Assembly (NCBI GenBank): GCA_963169745.1
Contig: CAUJCU010000013.1
Coordinates: forward strand, 1-64,000
Length of the DNA stretch: 64,000 bases
From: Bacteroidota bacterium
GTDB taxonomy: Bacteria > Bacteroidota > Bacteroidia > UBA4408
Direction: 5' to 3'
Shown: positions 38,970 through 48,957 of the stretch, in pieces
How the letters are laid out: each line of letters begins with the position of its first letter
How positions within the stretch are numbered: position 1 is the stretch's first letter
Made by a program: the position numbers and the translations under genes
Notes under the pieces: generated by a model
What the model saw: only the letters and a program-made list of their open reading frames with translations
What the model was told of the DNA's origin: nothing
Database searches by the model: none

Positions 38970-40778
38970 TTAATGCTCTGTTTCTCCAGGGCTTAAAGGT
39001 ACTGTTTGTGGTACAAAATCCTGGTCTTTTCCGGGCTTACTGTAATCGTAAGGCCAACGGTGTACCGTAGGTAATTCGCCCGGCCAGTTACCGTGTAAGT
39101 GTTCAACTGGTGCATCCCACTCTAAAGTATTACTATTCCAAGGGTTTTGAGGAGACTTTTTACCTCTGTACATACTATAAAAGAAATTGAACAAGAATAA
39201 ACCTTGCGCTAAGGCACCAATAATGGCAAAAACAGAAACAGTTATATTAATGTGCTGTAGATTATCAAATAAAGGGAAGGCCTCGTTACTATAATATCTG
39301 CGTGGAACACCACCTAAGCCAATAAAGTGCATTGGAAAGAAAACACCGTAAACCGCAATAAATGTAAGCCAAAAGTGGGCATACCCTAATTTGTTGTTCA
39401 TCATTCGTCCAAACATTCGCGGAAACCAATGGTAAATGCCACAAAACATACCTAAAATTGCCGAAGCACCCATAACAATATGGAAATGCGCTACAACGAA
39501 ATAGGTATCATGCACGTTAATATCTAAGGCTGAATCGGCAAGAATAATTCCTGTAACCCCACCTGTAACAAAAGTTGAAATTAATCCAACAGCAAAAAGC
39601 ATAGCTGGTGAAAAGGTAATATTTCCACCCCAAAGTGTAGTTAAGTAGTTAAATGACTTTACCGCTGAAGGTATAGCAATAATTAACGTAGTGAAAACAA
39701 ATACAGAACCTAAAAATGGATTCATTCCTGTTACAAACATGTGATGCCCCCATACTAGGAATGAAAGAAAACCAATTGACAAAAGGGAACCAATCATAGC
39801 ACGATAACCAAAAATAGGTTTACGGCTCATCGTTGAAAGTACTTCAGAAGTAATACCGAAAACAGGAAGAATAATTATATACACCTCTGGATGGCCTAAA
39901 AACCAAAAAAGATGCTGAAAAAGAATAGGGCTCCCTCCGGTTTGTTCCATGGCTTGTCCGCTGATAAAAATATCAGATAAATAAAAGCTGGTTCCAAAAG
40001 AACGATCCATTATAAGCAATAAAACACCTGCAAAAAGAACCGGGAATGATAATAAACCAACAATAGCTGTGGTTAAGAAAGCCCATATAGTTAATGGCAA
40101 TCGAGTCATTGACATCCCTTTAGTTCTAAGGTTTAGAATAGTTACAATGTAATTAATAGAACCTAATAACGAACCTACAACAAAAAGCACCATACTTAAC
40201 AACCATAATGACATTCCTAAGCCAGCACCCGGCATAGCTTCAGGTAAAGCACTTAGTGGAGGGTAAATTGTCCACCCTACTGAAGCAGCACCAGACTCAA
40301 TAAATAAAGAGCTGAACATGATTAGACTAGATACCGCAAAGAACCAATAGGATAACATATTCAAAAAACCGGAAGCCATATCTCTAGCCCCAATTTGAAG
40401 CGGAATAAGCAAATTACTAAAAGTACCGCTTAGCCCTCCGGTAAGTACAAAAAACACCATAATAGTTCCATGTATAGTAACCAAAGACATATACATATTG
40501 GCATCTAAAACTCCATCAGGAGCCCATTTCTTTCCTAGAAAAAACTCCAGTACACTAAAGCCTTGTCCGGGCCATGCCAACTGCAATCTAAAAAACACGG
40601 ATAACATCATACCCACCACACCCATAAAAATAGCTGTTACTAAAAACTGCTTTGATATCATTTTATGATCGGTAGTAAAAATATATTTTGACCAAAAATT
40701 TGGTTCTTCATGTGCATGGTCATGAGCATGATGATCATGTACATCTCCTAAGTTAACTGATTGTGCGATATCGCTCAT
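38970..40778 (-). CDS. ctaD: Cytochrome c oxidase subunit I
   Basis: 602 residues with about 12 transmembrane helices. This heme-copper subunit reduces oxygen to water and pumps protons. Landmarks: the heme a ligand in MSLVTIHGTIMVFF; the CuB His-Tyr region HLFWFLGHPEVYIIILPVFG; the HH pair in VWGHHMFVTGM; and heme a3 and a ligands in HDTYFVVAHFHIVMG. The His-rich N-terminus (HDHHAHDHAHEE) is a feature of Bacteroidota members. It is the last gene of the operon actABCDEF-coxB-ctaD. Subunits III and IV are not in the window. Confidence 0.95.
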   Translation of the reverse strand: MSDIAQSVNLGDVHDHHAHDHAHEEPNFWSKYIFTTDHKMISKQFLVTAIFMGVVGMMLSVFFRLQLAWPGQGFSVLEFFLGKKWAPDGVLDANMYMSLVTIHGTIMVFFVLTGGLSGTFSNLLIPLQIGARDMASGFLNMLSYWFFAVSSLIMFSSLFIESGAASVGWTIYPPLSALPEAMPGAGLGMSLWLLSMVLFVVGSLLGSINYIVTILNLRTKGMSMTRLPLTIWAFLTTAIVGLLSFPVLFAGVLLLIMDRSFGTSFYLSDIFISGQAMEQTGGSPILFQHLFWFLGHPEVYIIILPVFGITSEVLSTMSRKPIFGYRAMIGSLLSIGFLSFLVWGHHMFVTGMNPFLGSVFVFTTLIIAIPSAVKSFNYLTTLWGGNITFSPAMLFAVGLISTFVTGGVTGIILADSALDINVHDTYFVVAHFHIVMGASAILGMFCGIYHWFPRMFGRMMNNKLGYAHFWLTFIAVYGVFFPMHFIGLGGVPRRYYSNEAFPLFDNLQHINITVSVFAIIGALAQGLFLFNFFYSMYRGKKSPQNPWNSNTLEWDAPVEHLHGNWPGELPTVHRWPYDYSKPGKDQDFVPQTVPLSPGETEH

Positions 40779-40820
40779 ATTTATTGTTTTTAATTAACGT
40801 TAATGAAATGCCTGTTTTAA

Positions 40821-41843
40821 TTAGTTGGCAGCCAAATTAGATACTTCTGTGTTCAGGTTAGCCATACTTTTTTCTTTAAATGTTTTTTGTTCGGCTAACC
40901 ATTTATTGTAATCTTCTTCGGTATCCACAATTACCTTCATTTGCATATTCCAATGGGTGGTACCACATATTTTGTTGCAAAGTAGTAAATAATCAAAATC
41001 AGGATTATTGGTCTTTTTTCTCATCTCGGCAGTGGTAATAGTTGGGGTAAAATGAAATTCTGTTTTCATACCCGGAACGCAATTCATTTGAACTCTAAAA
41101 TGAGGAAGGTATGCACTGTGAATAACATCTTTGGCTCTAAAGTCCATTTGAACGGTTTTATTTACAGGAATGTGAAATTCGCCATTCACTATTTTGTCAT
41201 CCCAGGCATTTTTATCTGTAGCATCAATAGCCAAAGGGTTCATATCGGCTGTAAGTTTGTAATTACTTTTTCCAAGCACGTTATCGGTACCGGCATATCG
41301 TGCTGTCCATTTAAACTGTTCAGCAAAAATTTCCATAACCACAGCCTTTTTTCTGTCAGTTGGTTTGGTAATATTATTCCAAACAGCCAAGCCGTAAATT
41401 ATAACAACAGCTAAAAAAGATGCCGGAACAATGGTCCAAATCATTTCTAATTTATTGTTATGGGCATAATAAACAGCTTTTCTGTTCTTATTACGGTGGT
41501 ATTTATGGGCAAAGTAAAATAATAAAACATTAATCACAACAAATACAATTGTTATCACAATCATATTAAAGTTAAACAAGGTGTCTATTTCAGCACCATG
41601 ACTAGAGGCAGCTTCAGGTAGCATATCGCTTTTATAGGCAAAGTACCAGTAAAAGCAAAATACCATTAAAGCTACTAAAACAGGCAACATAAGTCGTGCA
41701 TTAAAATTAGACTCTGAATCACTTACAGGAGTGTAAACCTCTTCCTGTTCTTTTAAAGCTGCCGAGAGTTCATATACTTTAATTAAATTGGCTATGGCGA
41801 TAATTCCTAAAATTATAGCTATAAGGGTTAAAAGAGTAATCAT
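40821..41843 (-). CDS. coxB: Cytochrome c oxidase subunit II
   Basis: 340 residues. It accepts electrons from cytochrome c, here probably straight from the Act complex, at the binuclear CuA site. Four hydrophobic segments (about 3-22, 53-70, 92-112, 133-153) are followed by the cupredoxin domain. The CuA ligands are a His in IHSAYLPHFRVQMNCVPG and the motif CNKICGTTHWNM. Unlike caa3 enzymes there is no C-terminal cytochrome c domain (no CxxCH), which fits direct docking of complex III. The gap to subunit I is 42 bp. Confidence 0.94.
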   Translation of the reverse strand: MITLLTLIAIILGIIAIANLIKVYELSAALKEQEEVYTPVSDSESNFNARLMLPVLVALMVFCFYWYFAYKSDMLPEAASSHGAEIDTLFNFNMIVITIVFVVINVLLFYFAHKYHRNKNRKAVYYAHNNKLEMIWTIVPASFLAVVIIYGLAVWNNITKPTDRKKAVVMEIFAEQFKWTARYAGTDNVLGKSNYKLTADMNPLAIDATDKNAWDDKIVNGEFHIPVNKTVQMDFRAKDVIHSAYLPHFRVQMNCVPGMKTEFHFTPTITTAEMRKKTNNPDFDYLLLCNKICGTTHWNMQMKVIVDTEEDYNKWLAEQKTFKEKSMANLNTEVSNLAAN

Positions 41844-41869
41844 ATTTTATGAAAAATTGTTTTACAAAA

Positions 41870-43048
41870 TTATAAATAGAAATGGTAACTTTCCTCAATC
41901 ATAGGATGATTTTCAGGGACCACGGCTGTTTTAGACATCGAATTAAAGAAAACATACAAGAACAAGCCGGCAAAGAAACAAGTTGCTCCTATTTCAATAA
42001 TGCCAATGTGTGCATGAGTTCCCATAATTCCAGGCATTACAATTAACCAAACATCAAGCCAATGGCCAATAATCATAAGTGCCCCAGCAACAAGTACCGT
42101 ATTTTCTTTTCTTTTAGAATCTCTTGACATAAGTACTAAAAAAGGAATGGTAAAGTTAATCACAAAATTCAGAATAAAAATTGGTCTTAACTCAGGCTCC
42201 TGTCTTAAAGCATAGTAAGCAACCTCTTCGGGTAAGTTGGCATACCAAATAAGCATAAATTGAGAAAACCACAGGTAAGTCCAAAAAATACTAAAGGCAA
42301 ACATATATTTTCCAATATCATGAATGTGGTTTTCGTTAACTTTTGGGAAATAACCATTTCGTTTTAAATAAATAGTAAGGATTCCCATTACGGTTAGTCC
42401 GGTTACAAACAATCCGGAAAAAATATACCATCCAAATAAGGTACTAAACCAATGTGCGTCAACTGACATAAGGATATCCCAGGCTCCCGTAGAGGAAGTA
42501 ATGGCAAATAATACCAAAAACACATGTGATAATTTAGATGTTTTCCAATAATTCTCAGTCCCCCCTACCCGATCTTCTTCAAGTGCATATTTTCTAAGTA
42601 AAACGGCCGAACCAGCCCAAATAATACCATATAAGATGAGGCGTATAACAAAAAAGGGGATGTTTAAGAATGCTTTTTTTCCATAAAGAATTTCATCAAA
42701 ATGGGGCGAATTTTTATCATATAACTCGGCATGTGTCCAATGATATAAGTCATGGTGCCCGAAAATGAAAATAAGCAGTAAAGCCACGCAAGCATGAGGC
42801 AAGAATTGCGCCATAGCTAATGGAACACGTAATATACCGGCAGCCCAACCGGCCTCAGCGGCAAACTGGAAAGTGTAAAAAAACAAGCCACACAGTGCAA
42901 TGGCTAAAAGGAAAAAATTACTTTGCAATAAACTGGCCCATGTTCTTGTTGGATCGGTAGCAAAACCATAGGCAATACCAACTACTCCAAAGGCAATAAG
43001 GCCAAAAGAAAGGATTTTATTATTTTTAGTTATTGTGTAGTTCTTCAT
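41870..43048 (-). CDS. actF: Alternative complex III subunit ActF
   Basis: 392 residues with about 10 transmembrane helices. ActF is a membrane subunit of quinol:cytochrome c oxidoreductase, related in fold to ActC. Recognisable stretches are WASLLQSNFFLLAIALCGLFF near the N-terminus, SVDAHWFSTLFGWYIFSGLF in the middle and FSQFMLIWYANLPEEVAYY. Position and length agree with ActF, placed between ActE and the oxidase genes. The distance to coxB is 26 bp. Confidence 0.92.
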   Translation of the reverse strand: MKNYTITKNNKILSFGLIAFGVVGIAYGFATDPTRTWASLLQSNFFLLAIALCGLFFYTFQFAAEAGWAAGILRVPLAMAQFLPHACVALLLIFIFGHHDLYHWTHAELYDKNSPHFDEILYGKKAFLNIPFFVIRLILYGIIWAGSAVLLRKYALEEDRVGGTENYWKTSKLSHVFLVLFAITSSTGAWDILMSVDAHWFSTLFGWYIFSGLFVTGLTVMGILTIYLKRNGYFPKVNENHIHDIGKYMFAFSIFWTYLWFSQFMLIWYANLPEEVAYYALRQEPELRPIFILNFVINFTIPFLVLMSRDSKRKENTVLVAGALMIIGHWLDVWLIVMPGIMGTHAHIGIIEIGATCFFAGLFLYVFFNSMSKTAVVPENHPMIEESYHFYL

Positions 43049-43075
43049 AACTCTATAATTTCTGATGTCGTAATT

Positions 43076-43738
43076 TTATTTCTTTTTAGATGATTTAGCA
43101 GATGCTTCAGTTGAATTAACAATCAAGGTAGGGGCTGCCTTTTTAACTAACTCGTCAATGTGATGAATAACAAGCCATCTTTCTTCCTTAGTAAGCTGGG
43201 AAGCATGGGAACCCATCAGATTTTTTCCATAGGTAATTACATGAAACATTTTCCCATCATTTAAGCCATTGGCTAAAACCCTATCCCAATATTTTCCGGG
43301 TGACGGGAATTTTCCGTTAGCCACAATAGAACCATTACCATCTCCGGCATCACCATGGCAGGGAGAGCAAAACTTTACATAAAGATCGGCTCCTTTTTTT
43401 AAATTTTCAGGTGTTGCAGGAAGTGGGTTTTTTAGCTTATTTCCGGCTTCTTCATAGCCTTCATTGGTATCTGGAAAAGGGTAAAAAGCCTCATTTATAT
43501 TAAAAGCTGAATTTGGAAACTCCCCTTGCGACACAGTTCCTTGTACTGGAGGTCGTGCTCCAAGCAGGTCTTTAAAGTTTGGGTTTTCCTCGTATGGCTT
43601 ATAGGCAACTGAACGGTACATATCAGGCATAAATTCGATGCCCGGGCTAAGTGGATCGTTTTTGCAACTATTTAAGAAAACCAAAGCAGATGTTGTTAGC
43701 GCTAAACTTAACTGTATTTTATATTTCAAAATTTTCAT
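43076..43738 (-). CDS. actE: Alternative complex III monoheme cytochrome ActE
   Basis: 220 residues. A lipoprotein leader ends at LNSC25K. The single heme motif is CSPCH in KGADLYVKFCSPCHGDAGDGNG, with a distal Met in GKNLMGSHASQL. ActE is the lipid-anchored monoheme cytochrome of the complex and lies on the electron exit path to the oxidase. The Lys-rich C-terminus (SAKSSKKK) has no assigned role. It follows 22 bp after ActD. Confidence 0.93.
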   Translation of the reverse strand: MKILKYKIQLSLALTTSALVFLNSCKNDPLSPGIEFMPDMYRSVAYKPYEENPNFKDLLGARPPVQGTVSQGEFPNSAFNINEAFYPFPDTNEGYEEAGNKLKNPLPATPENLKKGADLYVKFCSPCHGDAGDGNGSIVANGKFPSPGKYWDRVLANGLNDGKMFHVITYGKNLMGSHASQLTKEERWLVIHHIDELVKKAAPTLIVNSTEASAKSSKKK

Positions 43739-43760
43739 AGTCTTTTCTTAATTTAAACTA

Positions 43761-44285
43761 TTATTTGCCGTATTCTTTAACTTCTTCGGCACCATGTTTC
43801 AAAAGCAAGTTTGTTAAATCAGCTTTTTTACTAGCATCATTACATTCTACTTGCATAATAAATCTGTCATCAGTCATTCTTTTATCTGGTACAAAGGCTG
43901 TTACACCTGGTAAAGTTTTACTTCTTAAGTAAAAAGTAAGTACCATTCCATGGGCAGCGCAAAACACAGCCGATTCAAAAATAATTGGCACAAAAGCCGG
44001 CACATTCTTATAATAGGCAAAGCTTGGTTTACCTCCTATATCCATTGGCCAGTCAGCAATCATCATATACTGGGTCATCCAAATGGCAAGAAGGCATCCA
44101 ATAGCACCATAAATAAAGGAACATATTGCAATACGTGTTCTTTTATGCCCAATTAAATGATCCATGCCATGGATAGGAAATGGACTAAATACCTCTTTAA
44201 TCCGAACTCCCTGACTTCTTAAGGGTTTAATGTTTTGCATTAAAACATCTTCATCATTATAAACTGCGAAAATATATTTGCTCAT
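43761..44285 (-). CDS. actD: Alternative complex III subunit ActD (DUF3341)
   Basis: 174 residues, a typical DUF3341 protein. The N-terminal cytosolic domain begins MSKYIFAVYNDEDVLM and includes FSPFPIHGMDHLIG. Two transmembrane helices follow at about 58-77 and 95-115, then a C-terminal ferredoxin-like fold (FVPDKRMTDDRFIMQVEC). It is a small structural membrane subunit, without cofactor, that packs on ActC/ActF. It lies 20 bp after ActC. Confidence 0.94.
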   Translation of the reverse strand: MSKYIFAVYNDEDVLMQNIKPLRSQGVRIKEVFSPFPIHGMDHLIGHKRTRIAICSFIYGAIGCLLAIWMTQYMMIADWPMDIGGKPSFAYYKNVPAFVPIIFESAVFCAAHGMVLTFYLRSKTLPGVTAFVPDKRMTDDRFIMQVECNDASKKADLTNLLLKHGAEEVKEYGK

Positions 44286-44305
44286 ACTTTTAGATTTTAA
44301 AGGAA

Positions 44306-45706
44306 TTAATGATGTGAAACATGGCTATGTCCGTGTTTTAGAGCTTCGCGCTTGGCTTGTGTGCTTGAAGATTTTACTATTGTTTTTAGCTCACTCATAG
44401 CAATAACAGGGAAAAAGCGTGCGAACAATAAGAACAAAGTAAAAAATAAACCTAATGATCCAACATAGATACCTACCTCAACCCATGATGGGTGATACGT
44501 TCCCCACTCGGATGGAACAAAGGCTCTGTGAAGCGAAGAAACGATAATTACAAAGCGCTCAAACCACATACCAATATTAACTACTATACTTAGTACAAAA
44601 GTAAAAGTGATATTGGTTCTAAGCTTTTTAAACCAAAATAATTGTGGCGATACAACATTACAAGTCATCATACTTGCATAGGCCCACCAATAATATCCGG
44701 TAGCGCGGTTAATAAAACAGTAACTTTCATACTCAACACCCGAGTACCAAGCAATAAAAAACTCAGTAATATAAGCTATACCTACAATTGAACCGGTTAC
44801 TAAGATGATACGGTTCATCATATCAATGTGTAGGGTGGTTATGTAATTTTCTAGTCCTAATACTTTTCTGGTAATAATTAATAAGGTTTGCACCATGGCA
44901 AATCCAGAGAAAATAGCCCCTGCAACGAAATAAGGCGGGAAGATAGTAGCGTGCCAACCAGGTAGTACAGAAGTAGCAAAGTCCATTGATACAATGGTGT
45001 GAACTGAAAGTACTAGAGGCGTAGAAATACCGGCCAAGACTAAGGAAACCTCTTCAAAACGTTGCCAGTTTTTAGATGACCCCGTCCAGCCAAAGGCTAA
45101 TAAGCCATACCAAAATTTTGTAGCACTTGTTTTAGCTCTATCTCTAATAACGGCAAAATCAGGAATAAGCCCTGTGTACCAAAACACCAAAGAAACGGTA
45201 AAATAGGTAGTTACAGCAAAAGTATCCCAAATTAGCGGTGAATTAAAGTTTACCCACAAAGAGCCAAACTGGTTTGGTAATGGTAAAAGCCAATAAGGCA
45301 ACCAAGGGCGACCGATGTGTGTTAGTAAGAATGTTGCAGCACATATTACTGCAAATATGGTCATCGCTTCTGCTGAACGATTAATGGACAAACGCCATTT
45401 TTGACGGAACAGTAACAATACAGCCGAAATAAGTGTTCCGGCATGACCAATACCCACCCACCAAACGAAGTTGGTAATGTCCCAGCCCCAGTCAACAATA
45501 TTGTTTATTCCCCATACTCCAATTCCTTCTCCTACGGTAATGGCAACACATAGTACCCACCATAGTAATGCAGCTACAGCTACTATAAAGCACCACCACC
45601 AGTATTTATTTGCTTTCCCTTCTATAGGTCTGCAAATATCCTCTGTAATGTCGTGATTCGTTTTGTCTCCCAGTATTAACGGTTCTCTTATTGGGGCTTC
45701 GTACAT
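44306..45706 (-). CDS. actC: Alternative complex III quinol-binding subunit ActC (NrfD-like)
   Basis: 466 residues with about 10 transmembrane helices, related to NrfD/PsrC. Family stretches include GVWGINNIVDWGWDITNFVWWVGIGH, LLLFRQKWRLSINRSAEAMT, LHIDMMNRIILVTG and MWFERFVIIVSSLHR. ActC probably holds the menaquinol oxidation site next to the iron-sulfur chain of ActB and may carry the proton pathway. It ends in a His-rich tail (LKHGHSHVSHH). It starts 44 bp after the ActB stop. Confidence 0.94.
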   Translation of the reverse strand: MYEAPIREPLILGDKTNHDITEDICRPIEGKANKYWWWCFIVAVAALLWWVLCVAITVGEGIGVWGINNIVDWGWDITNFVWWVGIGHAGTLISAVLLLFRQKWRLSINRSAEAMTIFAVICAATFLLTHIGRPWLPYWLLPLPNQFGSLWVNFNSPLIWDTFAVTTYFTVSLVFWYTGLIPDFAVIRDRAKTSATKFWYGLLAFGWTGSSKNWQRFEEVSLVLAGISTPLVLSVHTIVSMDFATSVLPGWHATIFPPYFVAGAIFSGFAMVQTLLIITRKVLGLENYITTLHIDMMNRIILVTGSIVGIAYITEFFIAWYSGVEYESYCFINRATGYYWWAYASMMTCNVVSPQLFWFKKLRTNITFTFVLSIVVNIGMWFERFVIIVSSLHRAFVPSEWGTYHPSWVEVGIYVGSLGLFFTLFLLFARFFPVIAMSELKTIVKSSSTQAKREALKHGHSHVSHH

Positions 45707-45750
45707 AATTATTAGGCTATTTTATGATTAATAACTTATTTTATCTTCTT

Positions 45751-48700
45751 TTATGAATGATGTTGATTTGTTGATTCTTCAATGTTTCTAACTTTTACTT
45801 GGTAAAACACAGAAGGTTGAACACCAAGTTCTTCTAACATGTAATAAGACCGATCTTCTTTGTTCATGATGGACACGCGGCTTGAAGAATCGGCAATATT
45901 TCCGAAGGTAATTGCATTAGTAGGGCAAGACTGAGCACAAGCCGTGTCTATATCACCATCTTTAAGCTCTCTGCCTTCTTTTTTAGCTGTTAATTTACCA
46001 TCTTGGATTCGTTGAATACACATAGAGCACTTTTCCATTACCCCACGAGAACGAACGGTAACATCAGGATTTAACACCATTTTACCTAAGTCGTTATTCA
46101 TGTTGTAATTGAACTGGTCATTTTCAAAATATTTAAACCAATTAAATCTTCTTACTTTATAAGGGCAGTTATTGGCACAGTATTTTGTTCCCACGCAGCG
46201 GTTGTATATCATCTGGTTCAAACCTTCGTTACTATGGGTAGTAGCAATTACCGGACATACTGTTTCGCAAGGGGCATGATTACAATGCATACACATAAGC
46301 GGCTGAAATACTACCTGTGGGTTTTCTTCAGGTACTTCCATAGCATGATACATATCAATAACTCCTTTTTTCTCAACTTCAGCCTTTTCTTTAGACATGG
46401 CACTAGAATAATAACGATCTATTCTAATCCATGACATTTCACGGTTCATACGCACCTCATCTTTACCTACCACTGCCACATTATTCTCTGATTGACAGGC
46501 AATTAAACAATTACCACAACCTATACAAGAATTTAAGTCAATACCCATACTCCATTGTAATCCTGGTTTTGCAAAGCCAGGGTTTTCTTTAGTAGCCCAC
46601 AAGTCTATGGTATGAGCAGGTACTTTTTTATGTTCATGACCATTGGATATGGCAAGCATTTCCGTATGATTTCCGGCTTTTGGATCTTTTTGAAATTCAG
46701 CTAATGTAGTTTCCTTAACCATATTTCTACCCATTAAGGTTTGATGGTTTTGGGTTGTAACTACCATGTGTTTTTCGGTGTTATTAGCAATTATAGCCTT
46801 ATTGGAGTAATAGCTAATAAAACCACTGCTGTTTAAACCTAACAATGAAAAGGCATTTACACCTATGTTGTTGGCCGTTGTTCCAGCCATTGTTCTTCCA
46901 TAACCAAGTGCCAAAGCTATAGTTCCTTCAGGTTGACCAGGTTGCGGATAAACCGGTACTTTTTCGAGAGTAACACCATTAACGGTAAGATTTACCGTAT
47001 TCATTTTTTCTTCCTTTTCATGAATGGTGTTGAAACCTCTCTTCTGCATTTCTGCAGGAGACATGGTAATATAGTTATCCCAGGTTACTTTGGATATAGG
47101 GTCAGACATTTCTTGCAACCAAGGGTTATTGGCCTGTGTTCCTATTCCCATTCCTATTTTTTGATAGAATGTAATTTCTAATTCGCTTCCGGTTTCTTTA
47201 GCTATTTCAGATGCACTGCCAGATAATTCAAAATTCCAAGTTACGCTTGATGCAGCAGCTAATGGTACTTCATAAATTCCATCATGGAGGCTTTTCATCC
47301 AAAAGTCTTCAAATAGTAATTCTGTACTTTGGGTTGGAAATATTTTCTTTTCCCAGTGTGCCTTTATATAATCTTGATATTTGGTCGTATTTCCTGTCCA
47401 CTTCAAAACACTGTCGCCAAAAGATCGTGTATTGAACAAAGGGTAAATAGTAGGCTGAATTAAAGCAAAAAGCTTGGCTTTTGGACTGGCATCTCCCCAT
47501 GATTCTAAGTAATGATGATTAGGGCAAACAAACTTACATTTAGAAGCCGTTTCATCTAATCTATCAGCTGTTGAAACGGATACCGGCACTTTGGATAAAG
47601 CGGCTTCAAATCCTAATGATTTAGGAGTTGTATATACGGGATTAGTGTTAAGCATGATCAAAACAGCCACTTTACCTTCTTTCATTTCGCTTACTAGATT
47701 GGTAAATTCGGTATCTTTCCCTTGTCCAATATTTAGCGGGTTGGTTAAATCTATAGTATTCCCATAATTACCTAACAGATTATTGATTCCGTTAACAACA
47801 GCCTGAACATTCGGATTGTTGGAATCGCACACAACAATGGATTTCCCTTTGTTTTCCCATAAATCATGTGCAGCTTTTTCGATATTCTTAGCAAACGATA
47901 CTTTATTTGCATTTAGTGTCGAAACTCCAGCTTTAGAGGCTAAAGCATTATATAAATTAACAATAGCAGCACCTTGTTGTGAAGGCTTAATAGGGGTTCT
48001 TACATCTGCATTAGCTCCGGTCAATGATAAATAACTTTCAAACTGATAGTGTTTACTCATTTCTTTTTTACCATTGCTTAACTTTCTGGTTTGAGCATAT
48101 TGGCGGGCAAATTGTATAGGAGCTATCCAGTTTCCAAGAAAATCGGCACCAAAGCTTACAATTACTTGAGCTTTGCTCAAATCATAAGAAGGTATTGCAG
48201 GAATTCCAAAGGTTTGCTCATGTGCCTTATGAATGGCTGCATAAGAAACTGCATCATACATAACATGCTTGGCCGTAGGGTATTTGCTTATGAAATCACT
48301 AATAGTGCTGTTTAAAGAAGGACTCGTTACCGAGGCACTCAAAATTCGGATAGCAGAGCCTGCTGCTGCTGCCTCGTTTAATTTGCTTTCAATTGCAGCG
48401 TCCACATCTTTCCAGGTGCTAGGTTTGCCATTTTGATGTGGTCCTTGAATTCTGGCAGTGTCATATAAAGTCAAAACGGAAGCTTGAGTTCTGGCATTAG
48501 TGCCCCCCGATGTAAAGGAAGAAAACTTGTTTCCTTCAATTTTAATGGGACGTCCTTCACGAGTTTTTACCAATACGTTACAAAAATCAGCTCCATCATC
48601 AAAAGTTGAAGCATACCAACTCGATACTCCAATGGTAACCTCTTCGGGTTTAAATAAATAAGGAACTGTTTTACGAACCGGAGTTTCACAGGCTGCTAAT

Positions 48701-48891
48701 GATGCAGCCGTTACAGAAAAACCTAAGAATTTCAGAAAATCTCTTCTCGGAGTTTTACTTGATTCTAAAGCGTCATTGCTTAAGAATTTCTCAATAGGAA
48801 TTTCTTCAGCAAATTCATTTTTAGCCTTCTTAACAAATTCAGGGCTTCTATTTAGATCTTCTATTGATTTCCAATATTTTCTATTACTCAT
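45751..48891 (-). CDS. actB: Alternative complex III iron-sulfur subunit ActB
   Basis: 1046 residues. An unusual export region: about 48 charged residues, then a Tat-type motif PRRDFLKFLGFSVTAASLAAC with a lipobox Cys. Residues about 80-700 are a molybdopterin-oxidoreductase-like domain that in this family carries no cofactor. Residues about 760-1000 hold four iron-sulfur sites: CIGCGNCLIAC, CMHCNHAPCETVCPV, CVGTKYCANNCPY and CSMCIQRI...CAQSCPTNAI (three 4Fe-4S and one 3Fe-4S in known members). It moves electrons from quinol at ActC to the ActA hemes. It follows ActA by 66 bp. Confidence 0.95.
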   Translation of the reverse strand: MSNRKYWKSIEDLNRSPEFVKKAKNEFAEEIPIEKFLSNDALESSKTPRRDFLKFLGFSVTAASLAACETPVRKTVPYLFKPEEVTIGVSSWYASTFDDGADFCNVLVKTREGRPIKIEGNKFSSFTSGGTNARTQASVLTLYDTARIQGPHQNGKPSTWKDVDAAIESKLNEAAAAGSAIRILSASVTSPSLNSTISDFISKYPTAKHVMYDAVSYAAIHKAHEQTFGIPAIPSYDLSKAQVIVSFGADFLGNWIAPIQFARQYAQTRKLSNGKKEMSKHYQFESYLSLTGANADVRTPIKPSQQGAAIVNLYNALASKAGVSTLNANKVSFAKNIEKAAHDLWENKGKSIVVCDSNNPNVQAVVNGINNLLGNYGNTIDLTNPLNIGQGKDTEFTNLVSEMKEGKVAVLIMLNTNPVYTTPKSLGFEAALSKVPVSVSTADRLDETASKCKFVCPNHHYLESWGDASPKAKLFALIQPTIYPLFNTRSFGDSVLKWTGNTTKYQDYIKAHWEKKIFPTQSTELLFEDFWMKSLHDGIYEVPLAAASSVTWNFELSGSASEIAKETGSELEITFYQKIGMGIGTQANNPWLQEMSDPISKVTWDNYITMSPAEMQKRGFNTIHEKEEKMNTVNLTVNGVTLEKVPVYPQPGQPEGTIALALGYGRTMAGTTANNIGVNAFSLLGLNSSGFISYYSNKAIIANNTEKHMVVTTQNHQTLMGRNMVKETTLAEFQKDPKAGNHTEMLAISNGHEHKKVPAHTIDLWATKENPGFAKPGLQWSMGIDLNSCIGCGNCLIACQSENNVAVVGKDEVRMNREMSWIRIDRYYSSAMSKEKAEVEKKGVIDMYHAMEVPEENPQVVFQPLMCMHCNHAPCETVCPVIATTHSNEGLNQMIYNRCVGTKYCANNCPYKVRRFNWFKYFENDQFNYNMNNDLGKMVLNPDVTVRSRGVMEKCSMCIQRIQDGKLTAKKEGRELKDGDIDTACAQSCPTNAITFGNIADSSSRVSIMNKEDRSYYMLEELGVQPSVFYQVKVRNIEESTNQHHS

Positions 48892-48957
48892 ATTTGTTAT
48901 ACTTAATCCTGATAAATAGGAATTATTTTTAAAAGATTGATTTTATGCTAAATACTA